The translations under genes were made by a program, and so were the position numbers. Below, in pieces: positions 10,285-17,880 of a stretch of 64,000 nt of DNA. Source of the stretch: Rhodoblastus acidophilus. GTDB taxonomy: Bacteria; Pseudomonadota; Alphaproteobacteria; Rhizobiales; Beijerinckiaceae. Numbering within the stretch: the first letter of the stretch is position 1; every line of letters starts with the position of its first letter. The DNA lies in contig NZ_JAOQNX010000004.1 in the NCBI RefSeq assembly GCF_025961575.1, positions 1 through 64,000 on the forward strand, in the 5' to 3' direction. The notes under the pieces were generated by a model. That model did not search any database. It was not told the DNA's origin and was given only the letters and a program-made list of their open reading frames with translations.

Positions 10285-10320
10285 ACGGGGCGGAACTCGA
10301 ACGAGTTGCGCCCCGTTTTC
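10285..10320 (+). terminator. Terminator-like hairpin between rplO and secY
   Basis: ACGGGGCG 10285-10292 pairs perfectly with CGCCCCGT 10309-10316, with a second inner pairing (ACTC/GAGT), and is followed by TTTTCGC. It lies in the 132-base rplO-secY gap and could partly uncouple the ribosomal genes from secY and adk. The T tract is short, so termination may be incomplete. Confidence 0.55.
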
Positions 10321-10360
10321 GCATCACTCATGCGCGCGTCGCGCATTTGGAGCAGTTTTC

Positions 10361-11695
10361 ATGGCTTCGGCAGCTGAACAGCTTGCGGCTAATCTCAACT
10401 TCGCTTCGCTCGGCAAGGCCGAAGAGCTCAAGAAGCGTATCTGGTTCACCCTTGGCGCCCTGGTCATTTATCGCCTCGGCACCTACATCCCGCTCCCCGG
10501 CATCGACCCCGTGGTGTTCGAGCAGAGCTTTCATGGCAAGCAGCAGGGCGTGCTCGAGCTGTTCAACATGTTCGCCGGCGGCGCCGTGCAGCGCATGGCG
10601 ATCTTCGCCCTGAACATCATGCCCTACATCTCCGCCTCGATCATCGTGCAGCTGATGACCTCGGTGATTCCCGCGCTGGAAACGCTGAAGAAGGAAGGCG
10701 AGCAGGGCCGCAAGGTCATCAACCAGTACACCCGCTATCTCACCGTCGCGCTCGCGGTGTTCCAGGCCTATGGCATCGCCATCGGTCTCGAGGGGCAGAC
10801 CGGCGTGGTGACGGAGCCCGGCTGGTTTTTCCGCGCCTCCACCGTGATCACCCTCACCGGCGGCGTGCTGTTCCTGATGTGGCTCGGCGAGCAGATCACC
10901 TCGCGGGGCATCGGCAACGGCTCTTCGCTGATCATCTTTGCGGGTATCGTTGCGGCATTCCCCTCGGCGGTGGCCTCGACCCTGGAGCTGTCGCGCCAGG
11001 GCGCGATCCCGGCGTCGGTCATCGTCGGCGTGTCCGTGATGTCCTTCGCGGTGATCGCCTTCATCGTCTATATGGAGCGCGCCCAGCGCCGGCTGCTGAT
11101 CACTTATCCCAAGCGCCAGCAGGGCAATCGCGTCTATGAGGGGCAGACCTCGTTCCTGCCGCTGAAGCTCAACACCGCGGGCGTGATTCCCCCGATCTTC
11201 GCCTCGTCGCTGCTGCTGCTGCCGATCACCTTCTCCAATCTCGCCGGCGACGGCGGGGCGGGCGGCGTGCTCGGCTTCCTGGCGACCTATTTCGGTCACG
11301 GCCGGCCGCTCTACATCCTGTTCTATGTCGGCATGATCGTGTTCTTCGCCTTCTTCTATACGGCGATCGTGTTCAATCCGCAGGACACGGCGGAAAATCT
11401 GAAAAAGCATGGCGGCTTCATTCCGGGCATCCGCCCGGGCGAGCGCACCGCGCAATATATCGACCACGTGCTCACCCGCGTGACCGTGCTCGGCGCCGGC
11501 TATCTCGCCATCATCTGCCTGCTACCCGAAATGCTGATTTCCCAATTTGCGCTGCCGTTCTATTTCGGCGGGACGTCCCTGTTGATCGTGGTCTCCGTGA
11601 CCATGGACACGGTTGCGCAGATTCATGGCCATCTCCAGGCGCAGCAATATGAGGGACTGGTGAAAAAGGCCAAGCTCAGGGGGAAAAAGAAATGA
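10361..11695 (+). CDS. secY: Protein translocase subunit SecY
   Basis: Encodes 444 residues with ten predicted membrane segments. SecY is the channel of the SecYEG translocon in the inner membrane. Recognisable parts are [20 protein letters not shown] (TM1), [12 protein letters not shown], and the cytoplasmic loop with [23 protein letters not shown] 10361 has GGAG upstream. The stop codon overlaps the adk start (ATGA), so the two are translationally coupled. Confidence 0.97.
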   Translation: MASAAEQLAANLNFASLGKAEELKKRIWFTLGALVIYRLGTYIPLPGIDPVVFEQSFHGKQQGVLELFNMFAGGAVQRMAIFALNIMPYISASIIVQLMTSVIPALETLKKEGEQGRKVINQYTRYLTVALAVFQAYGIAIGLEGQTGVVTEPGWFFRASTVITLTGGVLFLMWLGEQITSRGIGNGSSLIIFAGIVAAFPSAVASTLELSRQGAIPASVIVGVSVMSFAVIAFIVYMERAQRRLLITYPKRQQGNRVYEGQTSFLPLKLNTAGVIPPIFASSLLLLPITFSNLAGDGGAGGVLGFLATYFGHGRPLYILFYVGMIVFFAFFYTAIVFNPQDTAENLKKHGGFIPGIRPGERTAQYIDHVLTRVTVLGAGYLAIICLLPEMLISQFALPFYFGGTSLLIVVSVTMDTVAQIHGHLQAQQYEGLVKKAKLRGKKK

Positions 11696-12273
11696 GGCTC
11701 ATTCTGCTCGGACCGCCCGGGGCCGGCAAAGGCACCCAATCGGCGCGCCTGGAACAGAAGTACGGCATTCCGCAGCTCTCCACCGGCGACATGCTGCGCG
11801 CGGCGGTGAAGGCGGGCACCCCCATCGGCCAGAAGGCCAAGGCGGTGATGGAATCGGGCGGCCTCGTTTCCGACGAGATCGTCATCGGCATCATCGCCGA
11901 CCGGATCGACGAAGCCGATTGCGCCAAGGGTTTCATTCTCGACGGTTTTCCGCGCACGGTCGCCCAGGCCGAGGCTCTGACCAAGCTGCTCAAGCAGAAG
12001 GGCAGGGACCTCGATGCGGTGATCGAGCTTTTGGTCGACGACGGCATTTTGCTGTCGCGCATCGAGAATCGCGCCCGTGAGACGGTGGCGGCGGGCGGAA
12101 CGGTTCGCGCCGACGACAATCCGGAAGCCTTTAAGAAGCGCCTGGCCCAGTATCACGAGCAGACCGCGCCGGTGTCGGGCTATTACAAGTCCATCGGCGA
12201 GCTGCGCACGGTCGACGGCATGGCGCCGATTGACGAAGTGACCAAGCAGCTCGACGCGGTGCTGGCCAAGTAA
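11692..12273 (+). CDS. adk: Adenylate kinase, short form
   Basis: Encodes 193 residues. Converts ATP and AMP to two ADP in the cytoplasm. The P-loop [10 protein letters not shown] (about residues 7-16), the AMP site [11 protein letters not shown] and DGFPRT are present. The LID is the short form without four cysteines, usual for alphaproteobacterial Adk in this location. It overlaps secY by 4 bases and is followed by a long spacer with a repeat and a terminator. Confidence 0.97.
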   Translation: MRLILLGPPGAGKGTQSARLEQKYGIPQLSTGDMLRAAVKAGTPIGQKAKAVMESGGLVSDEIVIGIIADRIDEADCAKGFILDGFPRTVAQAEALTKLLKQKGRDLDAVIELLVDDGILLSRIENRARETVAAGGTVRADDNPEAFKKRLAQYHEQTAPVSGYYKSIGELRTVDGMAPIDEVTKQLDAVLAK

Positions 12274-12295
12274 GGCAGCGACATTCGGCGCGCAT

Positions 12296-12430
12296 CCTTC
12301 TCCCCTTGCGGGAGAAGGTGGCCGCGAAGCGGCCGGATGAGGGGTTCGTCCCCTCGTCGTGGGCGCAAAACCCCTCATCCGTCTCGACGCCTGTCGGCGT
12401 CGAGCCACCTTCTCCCGCAAGGGGAGAAGG
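12296..12430 (+). repeat. Family B palindromic repeat, full copy
   Basis: The outer arms are CCTTCTCCCCTTGCGGGAG at the left and CTCCCGCAAGGGGAGAAGG at the right, an almost perfect inverted repeat. They flank inner motifs GGATGAGGGG / CCCCTCATCC and a variable hairpin (GACGCC..GGCGTC). Related full or half copies are at 14821-14932, 42282-42334, 45142-45449 (split) and 57643-57700. It lies in the adk-rpsM spacer. Confidence 0.85.
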
Positions 12431-12508
12431 TGGGCCCGTCAAGCGGCGGGAATTTTTCATACGCGCATTGACGGCGCGGCGGAATCGTTCTAAGCGAACC
12501 CTCTACGG

Positions 12509-12542
12509 CGCTCCTGCTGGAAAGCAGGAGCGTTGTTTTTAT
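12509..12542 (+). terminator. Intrinsic terminator between adk and rpsM
   Basis: CGCTCCTGCT 12509-12518 pairs perfectly with AGCAGGAGCG 12523-12532 across a GGAA tetraloop, followed by TTGTTTTTAT. This is a canonical 10-bp intrinsic terminator or attenuator, 83 bases before the rpsM start. It implies either separate transcription of rpsM-rplQ or controlled read-through. I see no clear promoter in the remaining 83 bases. Confidence 0.75.
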
Positions 12543-12625
12543 ATCCCAGGTTTCAATCCCCGCAGGGGCCGGCCTCCACCGGACGCGGGAACACCGGGCG
12601 AAAGCCCCTTCACATGGAGTGAGAA

Positions 12626-12994
12626 ATGGCTCGTATAGCTGGCGTTAACATCCCGACCAACAAGCGCGTCGTCATCGCGCTGCAGTACATCCACGGCATC
12701 GGCCCGAAGAACGCCCAGGAAATCTGCGACAAGGTCGGCATCACCGCCGAACGCCGCGTCAACCAGCTTTCGGACGCCGAAGTGCTGCAGATCCGCGAAA
12801 CCATCGACCGCGACTATATGGTGGAAGGCGATCTGCGCCGCGAAGTGGCGATGAATATCAAGCGCCTGATGGACCTCGGCTGCTATCGCGGCCTTCGTCA
12901 TCGTCGCCAGCTGCCGGTTCGCGGCCAGCGCACCCACACCAACGCCCGCACCCGCAAGGGCAAGGCGAAGCCGATCGCCGGCAAGAAGAAGTAA
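12626..12994 (+). CDS. rpsM: 30S ribosomal protein S13
   Basis: Encodes 122 residues. S13 contacts the P-site tRNA and forms the 30S-50S bridge. It matches at [20 protein letters not shown] and the C-terminal [20 protein letters not shown] 12626 follows ATGGAGTGAGAA. It is the first gene of the alpha group, downstream of an intrinsic terminator. Confidence 0.97.
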   Translation: MARIAGVNIPTNKRVVIALQYIHGIGPKNAQEICDKVGITAERRVNQLSDAEVLQIRETIDRDYMVEGDLRREVAMNIKRLMDLGCYRGLRHRRQLPVRGQRTHTNARTRKGKAKPIAGKKK

Positions 12995-13243
12995 AATCCG
13001 GCCCAAACGGTCTGGGCCGGGCTGCAAAAGGCGCTTCTCTGCGCTCCGATGCTCACGCACTGATGTGCGCTCCGCTTCGGTGCTCGCGAATCACCGTTTT
13101 CGCCGCGGCCCAACCCATTTGGTCTCGAATTTTTGTGTTTCACCGTCGCGGTTTTCGCCGCGAGATCATAGGGCGCTTCGTTCGAGGCGCCCGCTAACCC
13201 CAGCGCCTGGAACTACGGGCGCGCCTGAAGGGAAAAGAGAAAA
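12995..13243 (+). other. rpsM-rpsK spacer with hairpins
   Basis: These 249 bases hold no supported gene. An 8-bp hairpin CCGGCCCA/TGGGCCGG (12998-13020) follows the rpsM stop. Two near-direct copies of TGCGCTCC..TGCTC occur at about 13039-13055 and 13064-13083. A GGGCGC/GCGCCC hairpin lies at about 13172-13193. The purine-rich GAAGGGAAAAGAG before 13244 is the rpsK ribosome-binding region. Confidence 0.5.
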
Positions 13244-13633
13244 ATGGCTAAGGACAACACCCGCGTTCGCCGCAGGGAACGCAAGAACATCGCCTCCGGC
13301 GTGGCCCATGTGCATTCCTCGTTCAACAACACGATGATCACCATCGCCGACGCTCAGGGCAACACCATTTCCTGGTCGTCCGCCGGCACCATGGGTTTCA
13401 AGGGTTCGCGCAAGTCGACCCCCTATGCCGCGCAGATGGCCGCTGAAGACGCCGCCCGCAAGGCCGCCGAGCACGGCATGCGCACCGTGGAAGTCGAAGT
13501 CTCCGGTCCCGGTTCGGGTCGTGAGTCGGCGCTGCGCGCTTTGCAGGCCGCCGGCTTCACCGTCACCTCGATCCGTGACGTGACCCCGATCCCGCACAAC
13601 GGCTGCCGCCCTCGCAAGCGCCGTCGCGTCTGA
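13244..13633 (+). CDS. rpsK: 30S ribosomal protein S11
   Basis: Encodes 129 residues. S11 lies on the 30S platform near the mRNA exit. It matches at [20 protein letters not shown] and the C-terminal [16 protein letters not shown]. It starts at ATG 13244 and is separated from rpoA by a spacer containing a 10-bp hairpin. Confidence 0.97.
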   Translation: MAKDNTRVRRRERKNIASGVAHVHSSFNNTMITIADAQGNTISWSSAGTMGFKGSRKSTPYAAQMAAEDAARKAAEHGMRTVEVEVSGPGSGRESALRALQAAGFTVTSIRDVTPIPHNGCRPRKRRRV

Positions 13634-13667
13634 TTATATATGGGTTTGGCCGCCTCGCGCGGTCTTG

Positions 13668-13690
13668 CGATCGCGGCTTCGCCGCGATCG
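13668..13690 (+). promoter_or_regulatory. Perfect 10-bp hairpin in the rpsK-rpoA spacer
   Basis: CGATCGCGGC 13668-13677 pairs with GCCGCGATCG 13681-13690 across a 3-nt loop. The sequence after it (ATTTGTATCC) is only weakly T-rich. It could be an attenuator or an RNA-processing or stability element that adjusts rpoA expression relative to rpsK. That role is inferred. Confidence 0.4.
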
Positions 13691-13795
13691 ATTTGTATCC
13701 GCCTGGGACCGACGGGGCTCGGCGGACAATTCCGGTAGCGGACCAAAGGCCATGGTTGACGAACCGATATGCCGCGGTCCGAGGAAGAGGCTGAA

Positions 13796-14812
13796 ATGAT
13801 CCAGAAGAATTGGCAAGAGCTGATCAAGCCGAACAAGCTCAATGTGTCCCCCGGCGAAGACCCCAAGCGCGTCGCGACTGTCGTCGCCGAGCCGCTTGAG
13901 CGCGGTTTTGGCCTGACTCTCGGCAATGCGCTGCGCCGCATCCTGCTGTCCTCGCTGCAAGGCGCCGCCATCACCTCCGTCCATATCGACGGCGTGCTGC
14001 ACGAATTCTCCTCCATTCCCGGCGTTCGCGAGGACGTGACCGACATCGTCCTCAACATCAAGGACGTCGCCATCAAGATGCAGGGCGAAGGCCCGAAGCG
14101 CATGACCCTGAAAAAGCAGGGTCCGGGCGTGGTCTATGCCGGCGACATCGGCGTGACCGGCGATATCGCCGTGCTCAACCCGCAGCTCGCGCTCTGCACC
14201 CTCGACGAGGGCGCTGAAATCCGCATGGAATTCACCGTCAACACGGGCAAGGGCTATGTTCCCGCGGACCGCAACCGCGCCGAGGACGCCCCGATCGGCC
14301 TGATCCCGGTCGATTCGATCTATTCGCCGGTGAAGAAAGTGTCCTACAAGGTCGAGCCGACCCGCGAGGGCCAGGTTCTCGACTACGACAAGCTCACCCT
14401 GCAGATCGAGACCAACGGCTCGCTGACCCCCGAGGACGCCCTGGCCTTTGCCGCGCGCATCCTCCAGGACCAGCTCAACGTGTTCGTCAATTTCGAAGAG
14501 CCCAAGCGCGAAGAGGCGTCCCCGGCCATTCCGGAGCTCGCCTTCAACCCGGCGCTGCTCAAGAAGGTCGACGAGCTCGAACTGTCGGTGCGTTCGGCCA
14601 ACTGCCTCAAGAACGACAACATCGTCTATATCGGCGACCTCATCCAGAAGACCGAAGCCGAGATGCTGCGCACGCCGAATTTCGGCCGCAAGTCGCTCAA
14701 CGAAATCAAGGAAGTGCTGGCGCAGATGGGCCTGCACCTCGGCATGGAAGTCTCCGGCTGGCCGCCGGAGAACATCGACGAACTCGCCAAGCGGTTCGAA
14801 GAACACTATTGA
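13796..14812 (+). CDS. rpoA: DNA-directed RNA polymerase subunit alpha
   Basis: Encodes 338 residues from ATG 13796 ([15 protein letters not shown]), preceded by GAGGAAGAGG; an in-frame ATG at 13769 has no such site. The N-terminal dimerisation domain ([20 protein letters not shown]) and the C-terminal domain ([20 protein letters not shown]) that binds UP elements and activators are complete. The subunit nucleates RNA polymerase assembly. A family B repeat separates it from rplQ. Confidence 0.97.
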   Translation: MIQKNWQELIKPNKLNVSPGEDPKRVATVVAEPLERGFGLTLGNALRRILLSSLQGAAITSVHIDGVLHEFSSIPGVREDVTDIVLNIKDVAIKMQGEGPKRMTLKKQGPGVVYAGDIGVTGDIAVLNPQLALCTLDEGAEIRMEFTVNTGKGYVPADRNRAEDAPIGLIPVDSIYSPVKKVSYKVEPTREGQVLDYDKLTLQIETNGSLTPEDALAFAARILQDQLNVFVNFEEPKREEASPAIPELAFNPALLKKVDELELSVRSANCLKNDNIVYIGDLIQKTEAEMLRTPNFGRKSLNEIKEVLAQMGLHLGMEVSGWPPENIDELAKRFEEHY

Positions 14813-14820
14813 GTTTTTCC

Positions 14821-14932
14821 CCTTCTCCCCTTGCGGGAGAAGGTGGCGCGAAGCGCCGGATGAGGGGTTCTTTTCCCCCTCATCCGTCTCGGCGCTCCGC
14901 GCCGATCCACCTTCTCCCGCAAGGGGAGAAGG
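14821..14932 (+). repeat. Family B palindromic repeat, full copy
   Basis: Left arm CCTTCTCCCCTTGCGGGAG and right arm CTCCCGCAAGGGGAGAAGG flank GGATGAGGGG / CCCCTCATCC and inner hairpins GGCGCG..CGCC. The organisation is the same as at 12296-12430. It lies between rpoA and rplQ, so it is transcribed inside an essential operon. Confidence 0.85.
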
Positions 14933-15008
14933 ATAACCCGCCCGCAGGGGCAAAGCACGGAAGGGCCGTTCCTTGGCACGGCGGCCCTAATCAACATGGA
15001 GAGCCGAT

Positions 15009-15416
15009 ATGTATCATGGTCGTTCCAAGCGTCGTTTCAACCGCACCGCCGAGCATCGCAAGGCGATGTTCGCCAACCTGTCGCAGGCGCTGATCAAGCA
15101 CGAGCAGATCACCACCACCCTGCCCAAGGCCAAGGACCTGCGTCCGGTCGTGGAAAAGCTCGTCACCCTCGCCAAGCGCGGCGATCTGCACGCCCGCCGT
15201 CAGGCCATCGCCCAGATCAAGGACGTGGAGCTCGTCGGCAAGTTGTTCTCCGTGCTCGGCCCGCGCTATAAGGACCGCAACGGCGGTTATACCCGCGTGC
15301 TGAAGGCGGGCTTCCGCTACGGCGATAACGCCGCCATGGCCATCATCGAATTCGTCGATCGCGACGTCACCGCCAAGGGCAAGGACTCCGGTCAGGTCGC
15401 CGAAGCCGCCGAATAA
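15009..15416 (+). CDS. rplQ: 50S ribosomal protein L17
   Basis: Encodes 135 residues. L17 lies near the exit tunnel. It matches at [20 protein letters not shown] and [28 protein letters not shown] lies before ATG 15009. It is the last gene of the cluster and is followed by a strong terminator. Confidence 0.97.
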   Translation: MYHGRSKRRFNRTAEHRKAMFANLSQALIKHEQITTTLPKAKDLRPVVEKLVTLAKRGDLHARRQAIAQIKDVELVGKLFSVLGPRYKDRNGGYTRVLKAGFRYGDNAAMAIIEFVDRDVTAKGKDSGQVAEAAE

Positions 15417-15441
15417 GGCGTTTTTCGACCCGATGTCTTCA

Positions 15442-15470
15442 GGGCGGCCCAGTGGGCCGCCCTTTTGTTT
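15442..15470 (+). terminator. Intrinsic terminator of the ribosomal protein cluster
   Basis: GGGCGGCCC 15442-15450 pairs perfectly with GGGCCGCCC 15454-15462 across the loop AGT, followed by TTTTGTTTT. It is 26 bases after the rplQ stop, and this is the clearest terminator in the window. Confidence 0.9.
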
Positions 15471-15627
15471 TGCAGCTTCGCCTCGGGCGGCGCGTCAATG
15501 GTATTATATTCGAATTCCTTGATGAATGATCCGAAAGGGCGTAAACCCTGCGCGGGATCAATGAACGGATGCGGACTTCCGCGCTATCCCGCGCTGACTT
15601 CGCGCGTCGAAACGTCAGGACATTGCG

Positions 15628-17052
15628 ATGGACGACGACACCATCATCACGGGCCCGCTCTACGAGGTCCACAAAAAGGTCTATCCGCAGGCGACCCACG
15701 GGACGTTTCGCCGCATCAAATGGAGGCTGATGGCCTTCACCCTGGCGGTCTATTACCTGATGCCGTTCCTGCGCTGGGACCGCGGGCCGAACCTGCCTGA
15801 TCAGGCCGTGCTCATCGACATGCCGGCGCGGCGCTTCTACTTCTTCTTCATCGAGATCTGGCCCCAAGAGGTCTATTATTTCACCGGCCTGCTCGTCATC
15901 GCGGCCATGACCCTGTTCCTGCTGAACGCGCTCGCGGGGCGCGTCTGGTGCGGCTATCTGTGCTGGCAGACGGTGTGGACCGACCTGTTCTTCGCCGTGG
16001 AGCGTTTTGTGGAGGGCGACCGCCGCGAACGCATCATGAAGGACAAGAAGGGGCTGACGTTTTCGCGCGTGCGCGAGCTTGTCACCAAACACGTGCTGTG
16101 GCTGCTGATCGCTTTGTTCACCGGCGGCGCCTTCGTCCTCTATTTCGCCGACGCGCCGACCCTGCTGAAAGAGCTGGTCACCGGCGCGGCGCCGGGCGTC
16201 GCCTATATCTGGATCGGCATTCTCACCTTCACCACTTATGTCTTCGCCGGCCATATGCGCGAGCAGGTCTGCGTGTTCATGTGCCCGTGGCCGCGCATCC
16301 AGGCGGCGATGACCGACGAATGGGCGCTCAACGTCTCCTATGAGCGCACCCGCGGCGAGCCGCGCATGTCGGTGAAAAAGGCGCAGGCCGCGCATGAGCG
16401 CGGCGAAAAGGCCGGCGATTGCATCGATTGCCACCAATGCGTCGCGGTCTGTCCGACCGGCGTCGACATCCGCAACGGCTCGCAGCTCGGCTGCATCCAG
16501 TGCGGCCTGTGCATCGACGCCTGCAACATCGTGATGAAGGAAATCGGCCGGCCCGGCAATCTCGTCGCCTATGACACCGACATCAACATCGCCCGCCGCG
16601 ACGAGGGGCTGCCGCCCGTCTACAAATTGATCCGCGCGCGCACGCTGGTTTATCCGGTGATCATCCTGCTGGTGGCCGGCGTGATGGCGCTCAAGCTCGG
16701 CACCCGCTCCGACCTGTTCGTCAACGTGCTCCATGATCGCAACCCGCTCGCGGTCACCATGTCCGACGGCGCGGTGCGCAACGGCTATACGGTGCGCGTG
16801 CTCAACAAGCAGCCCAACGACCGCAAGGTCGAGCTGTCGGTGGAGGGCAGCCCGAACCTGCAGCTGCAGATCATCGACGACAAGGCCGGCCGGACCGCGA
16901 CGGTCGGGCCGGACCAGACGCTGGAATTGCGCGTCTCCGTCATGGCGCCGGCGGGGTCGGTCCCGGATAAGTCCGTCGATGTGCTGTTCACGGTGAAGGA
17001 TGAGACCGGCGCGACCACGGCCACGCACAAGGATCATTTCTTCCCGCGCTGA
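15628..17052 (+). CDS. ccoG: Cytochrome c oxidase accessory protein CcoG (FixG/RdxA family)
   Basis: Encodes 474 residues. CcoG is an inner-membrane iron-sulfur protein implicated in copper delivery to cbb3 oxidase. The sequence shows several membrane segments (about residues 34-50, 85-107, 153-175, 190-212) and a polyferredoxin segment with CIDCHQCVAVCP from about residue 265 and CIQCGLCIDACN from about residue 289. A C-terminal Ig-like FixG domain follows another membrane segment. No cbb3 genes (ccoNOQP) or ccoI are next to it, so it stands as an orphan after the ribosomal cluster. The start ATG 15628 has only CAGGA upstream. Confidence 0.93.
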   Translation: MDDDTIITGPLYEVHKKVYPQATHGTFRRIKWRLMAFTLAVYYLMPFLRWDRGPNLPDQAVLIDMPARRFYFFFIEIWPQEVYYFTGLLVIAAMTLFLLNALAGRVWCGYLCWQTVWTDLFFAVERFVEGDRRERIMKDKKGLTFSRVRELVTKHVLWLLIALFTGGAFVLYFADAPTLLKELVTGAAPGVAYIWIGILTFTTYVFAGHMREQVCVFMCPWPRIQAAMTDEWALNVSYERTRGEPRMSVKKAQAAHERGEKAGDCIDCHQCVAVCPTGVDIRNGSQLGCIQCGLCIDACNIVMKEIGRPGNLVAYDTDINIARRDEGLPPVYKLIRARTLVYPVIILLVAGVMALKLGTRSDLFVNVLHDRNPLAVTMSDGAVRNGYTVRVLNKQPNDRKVELSVEGSPNLQLQIIDDKAGRTATVGPDQTLELRVSVMAPAGSVPDKSVDVLFTVKDETGATTATHKDHFFPR

Positions 17053-17074
17053 ATGTTGGCTTGCGGAAAATAAA

Positions 17075-17103
17075 TGGGCGCGACTTCGAAACGGCCGCGC
17101 CCA
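17075..17103 (+). terminator. Possible terminator hairpin after ccoG
   Basis: TGGGCGCG 17075-17082 pairs with CGCGCCCA 17096-17103, 22 bases after the ccoG stop codon. No T tract follows on the + strand (AAAACTTG), so it may act only as a stability hairpin. The 131-base gap otherwise shows nothing I recognise. Confidence 0.35.
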
Positions 17104-17183
17104 AAACTTGCGACGCAAGGCGAAGCCGGCCTAAATGGGGCCTCGCGCGCGATCTTGTTCGCGCATTGCCCGGGAATTGAACC

Positions 17184-17879
17184 ATGACGGACGTGAATAC
17201 GAACGCGGCGCCGGCCGTTACACCCGAAACGATTGACGACGTGCGGGAAATGCTGTTCGGCGCGGACAAACGCGCTTCCGACGAGAAAATCCAGCATATG
17301 GACGCCAGACTGGATCGTCTCGACGAAAAACTCGCCAAGCTCGACGCCAGCCTGGCCAAACTCGACGCCAAACATGCGCAGCTCGACCAGCGCCACGCGC
17401 AGCTCGACGCGCGCCAGGCCGAGCTCGATGCGCGCCAGGCCGAGCTCAACGCCCGGCAGGCGGAGCTCGATGCGCGCTTCAGCCGGGTCGCCCAGGTGGA
17501 CGGCCGATTCGCCCAGGTCGACAATCAGTTCGCCCAGTTCGAGAAATGGATGGACCAGCTGGACACGCGGGTGGGGCAGGGCTTGAGCGCCGTGCTTCAG
17601 GAAAAGCGCGCCACGGATGTCAGGTTCAAGAAACTCGAAGACCTGCTCGACGACGCCCGCGCGGAAATCGTCGCCGACAAGGGATATGCCGAAGCGCGGT
17701 TTGCGGCCGTGGGTGCGGAGGCGCGCGCCGCCGAGGGCCGGGTCGAGGCTTTGGCCAAGGAGTTCGAACGGATGGACCGTCTGAGCGCCGAGGTGGAAAA
17801 GCTGAAGCGCGGGCAGGGCATTGGCGCGGCGATCGGCTATTCGCTGCGCAATTTCTCGACCGTGTCGAGGTCGCGCTGA
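17184..17879 (+). CDS. Heptad-repeat protein, first gene of the GTPase operon
   Basis: Encodes 231 residues, very hydrophilic, without signal peptide or membrane segment. I do not recognise a named family. Residues 45-100 are eight consecutive seven-residue units of the type [KQE]LDARQA, giving strict heptad periodicity and a likely long helix or coiled coil. More helical, charged sequence runs to about residue 210. Residues 20-28 (VREMLFGAD) resemble residues 14-22 (LKQLLFKPE) of the next protein, suggesting a shared binding motif. The stop codon lies 1 base before the next start, so the genes are coupled. A scaffold or tether for the membrane protein or the GTPase is an inference. Confidence 0.8.
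   Translation: MTDVNTNAAPAVTPETIDDVREMLFGADKRASDEKIQHMDARLDRLDEKLAKLDASLAKLDAKHAQLDQRHAQLDARQAELDARQAELNARQAELDARFSRVAQVDGRFAQVDNQFAQFEKWMDQLDTRVGQGLSAVLQEKRATDVRFKKLEDLLDDARAEIVADKGYAEARFAAVGAEARAAEGRVEALAKEFERMDRLSAEVEKLKRGQGIGAAIGYSLRNFSTVSRSR
17316..17483 (+). repeat. Eight tandem 21-bp units in the heptad protein gene
   Basis: Units of 21 bases begin at 17316, 17337, 17358, 17379, 17400, 17421, 17442 and 17463. The later ones are close to GAGCTCGATGCGCGCCAGGC plus one base. Neighbouring units at 17400, 17421 and 17442 are nearly identical, so copy number could vary by slippage without breaking the frame. Confidence 0.85.
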
Positions 17880-17880
17880 C

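Noticed and set aside
15515-15590. Possible FNR/FixK box upstream of ccoG.
   Set aside because: TTGATGAATGATCC matches only the left half of TTGAT-N4-ATCAA; the right half does not fit, and no better copy is present.
17821-17880. Earlier start for the OmpA-domain protein.
   Set aside because: It would overlap the heptad protein gene by about 60 bases and adds an Arg/Cys-rich stretch unlike the rest; TTG 17881 directly after the stop codon is more plausible.
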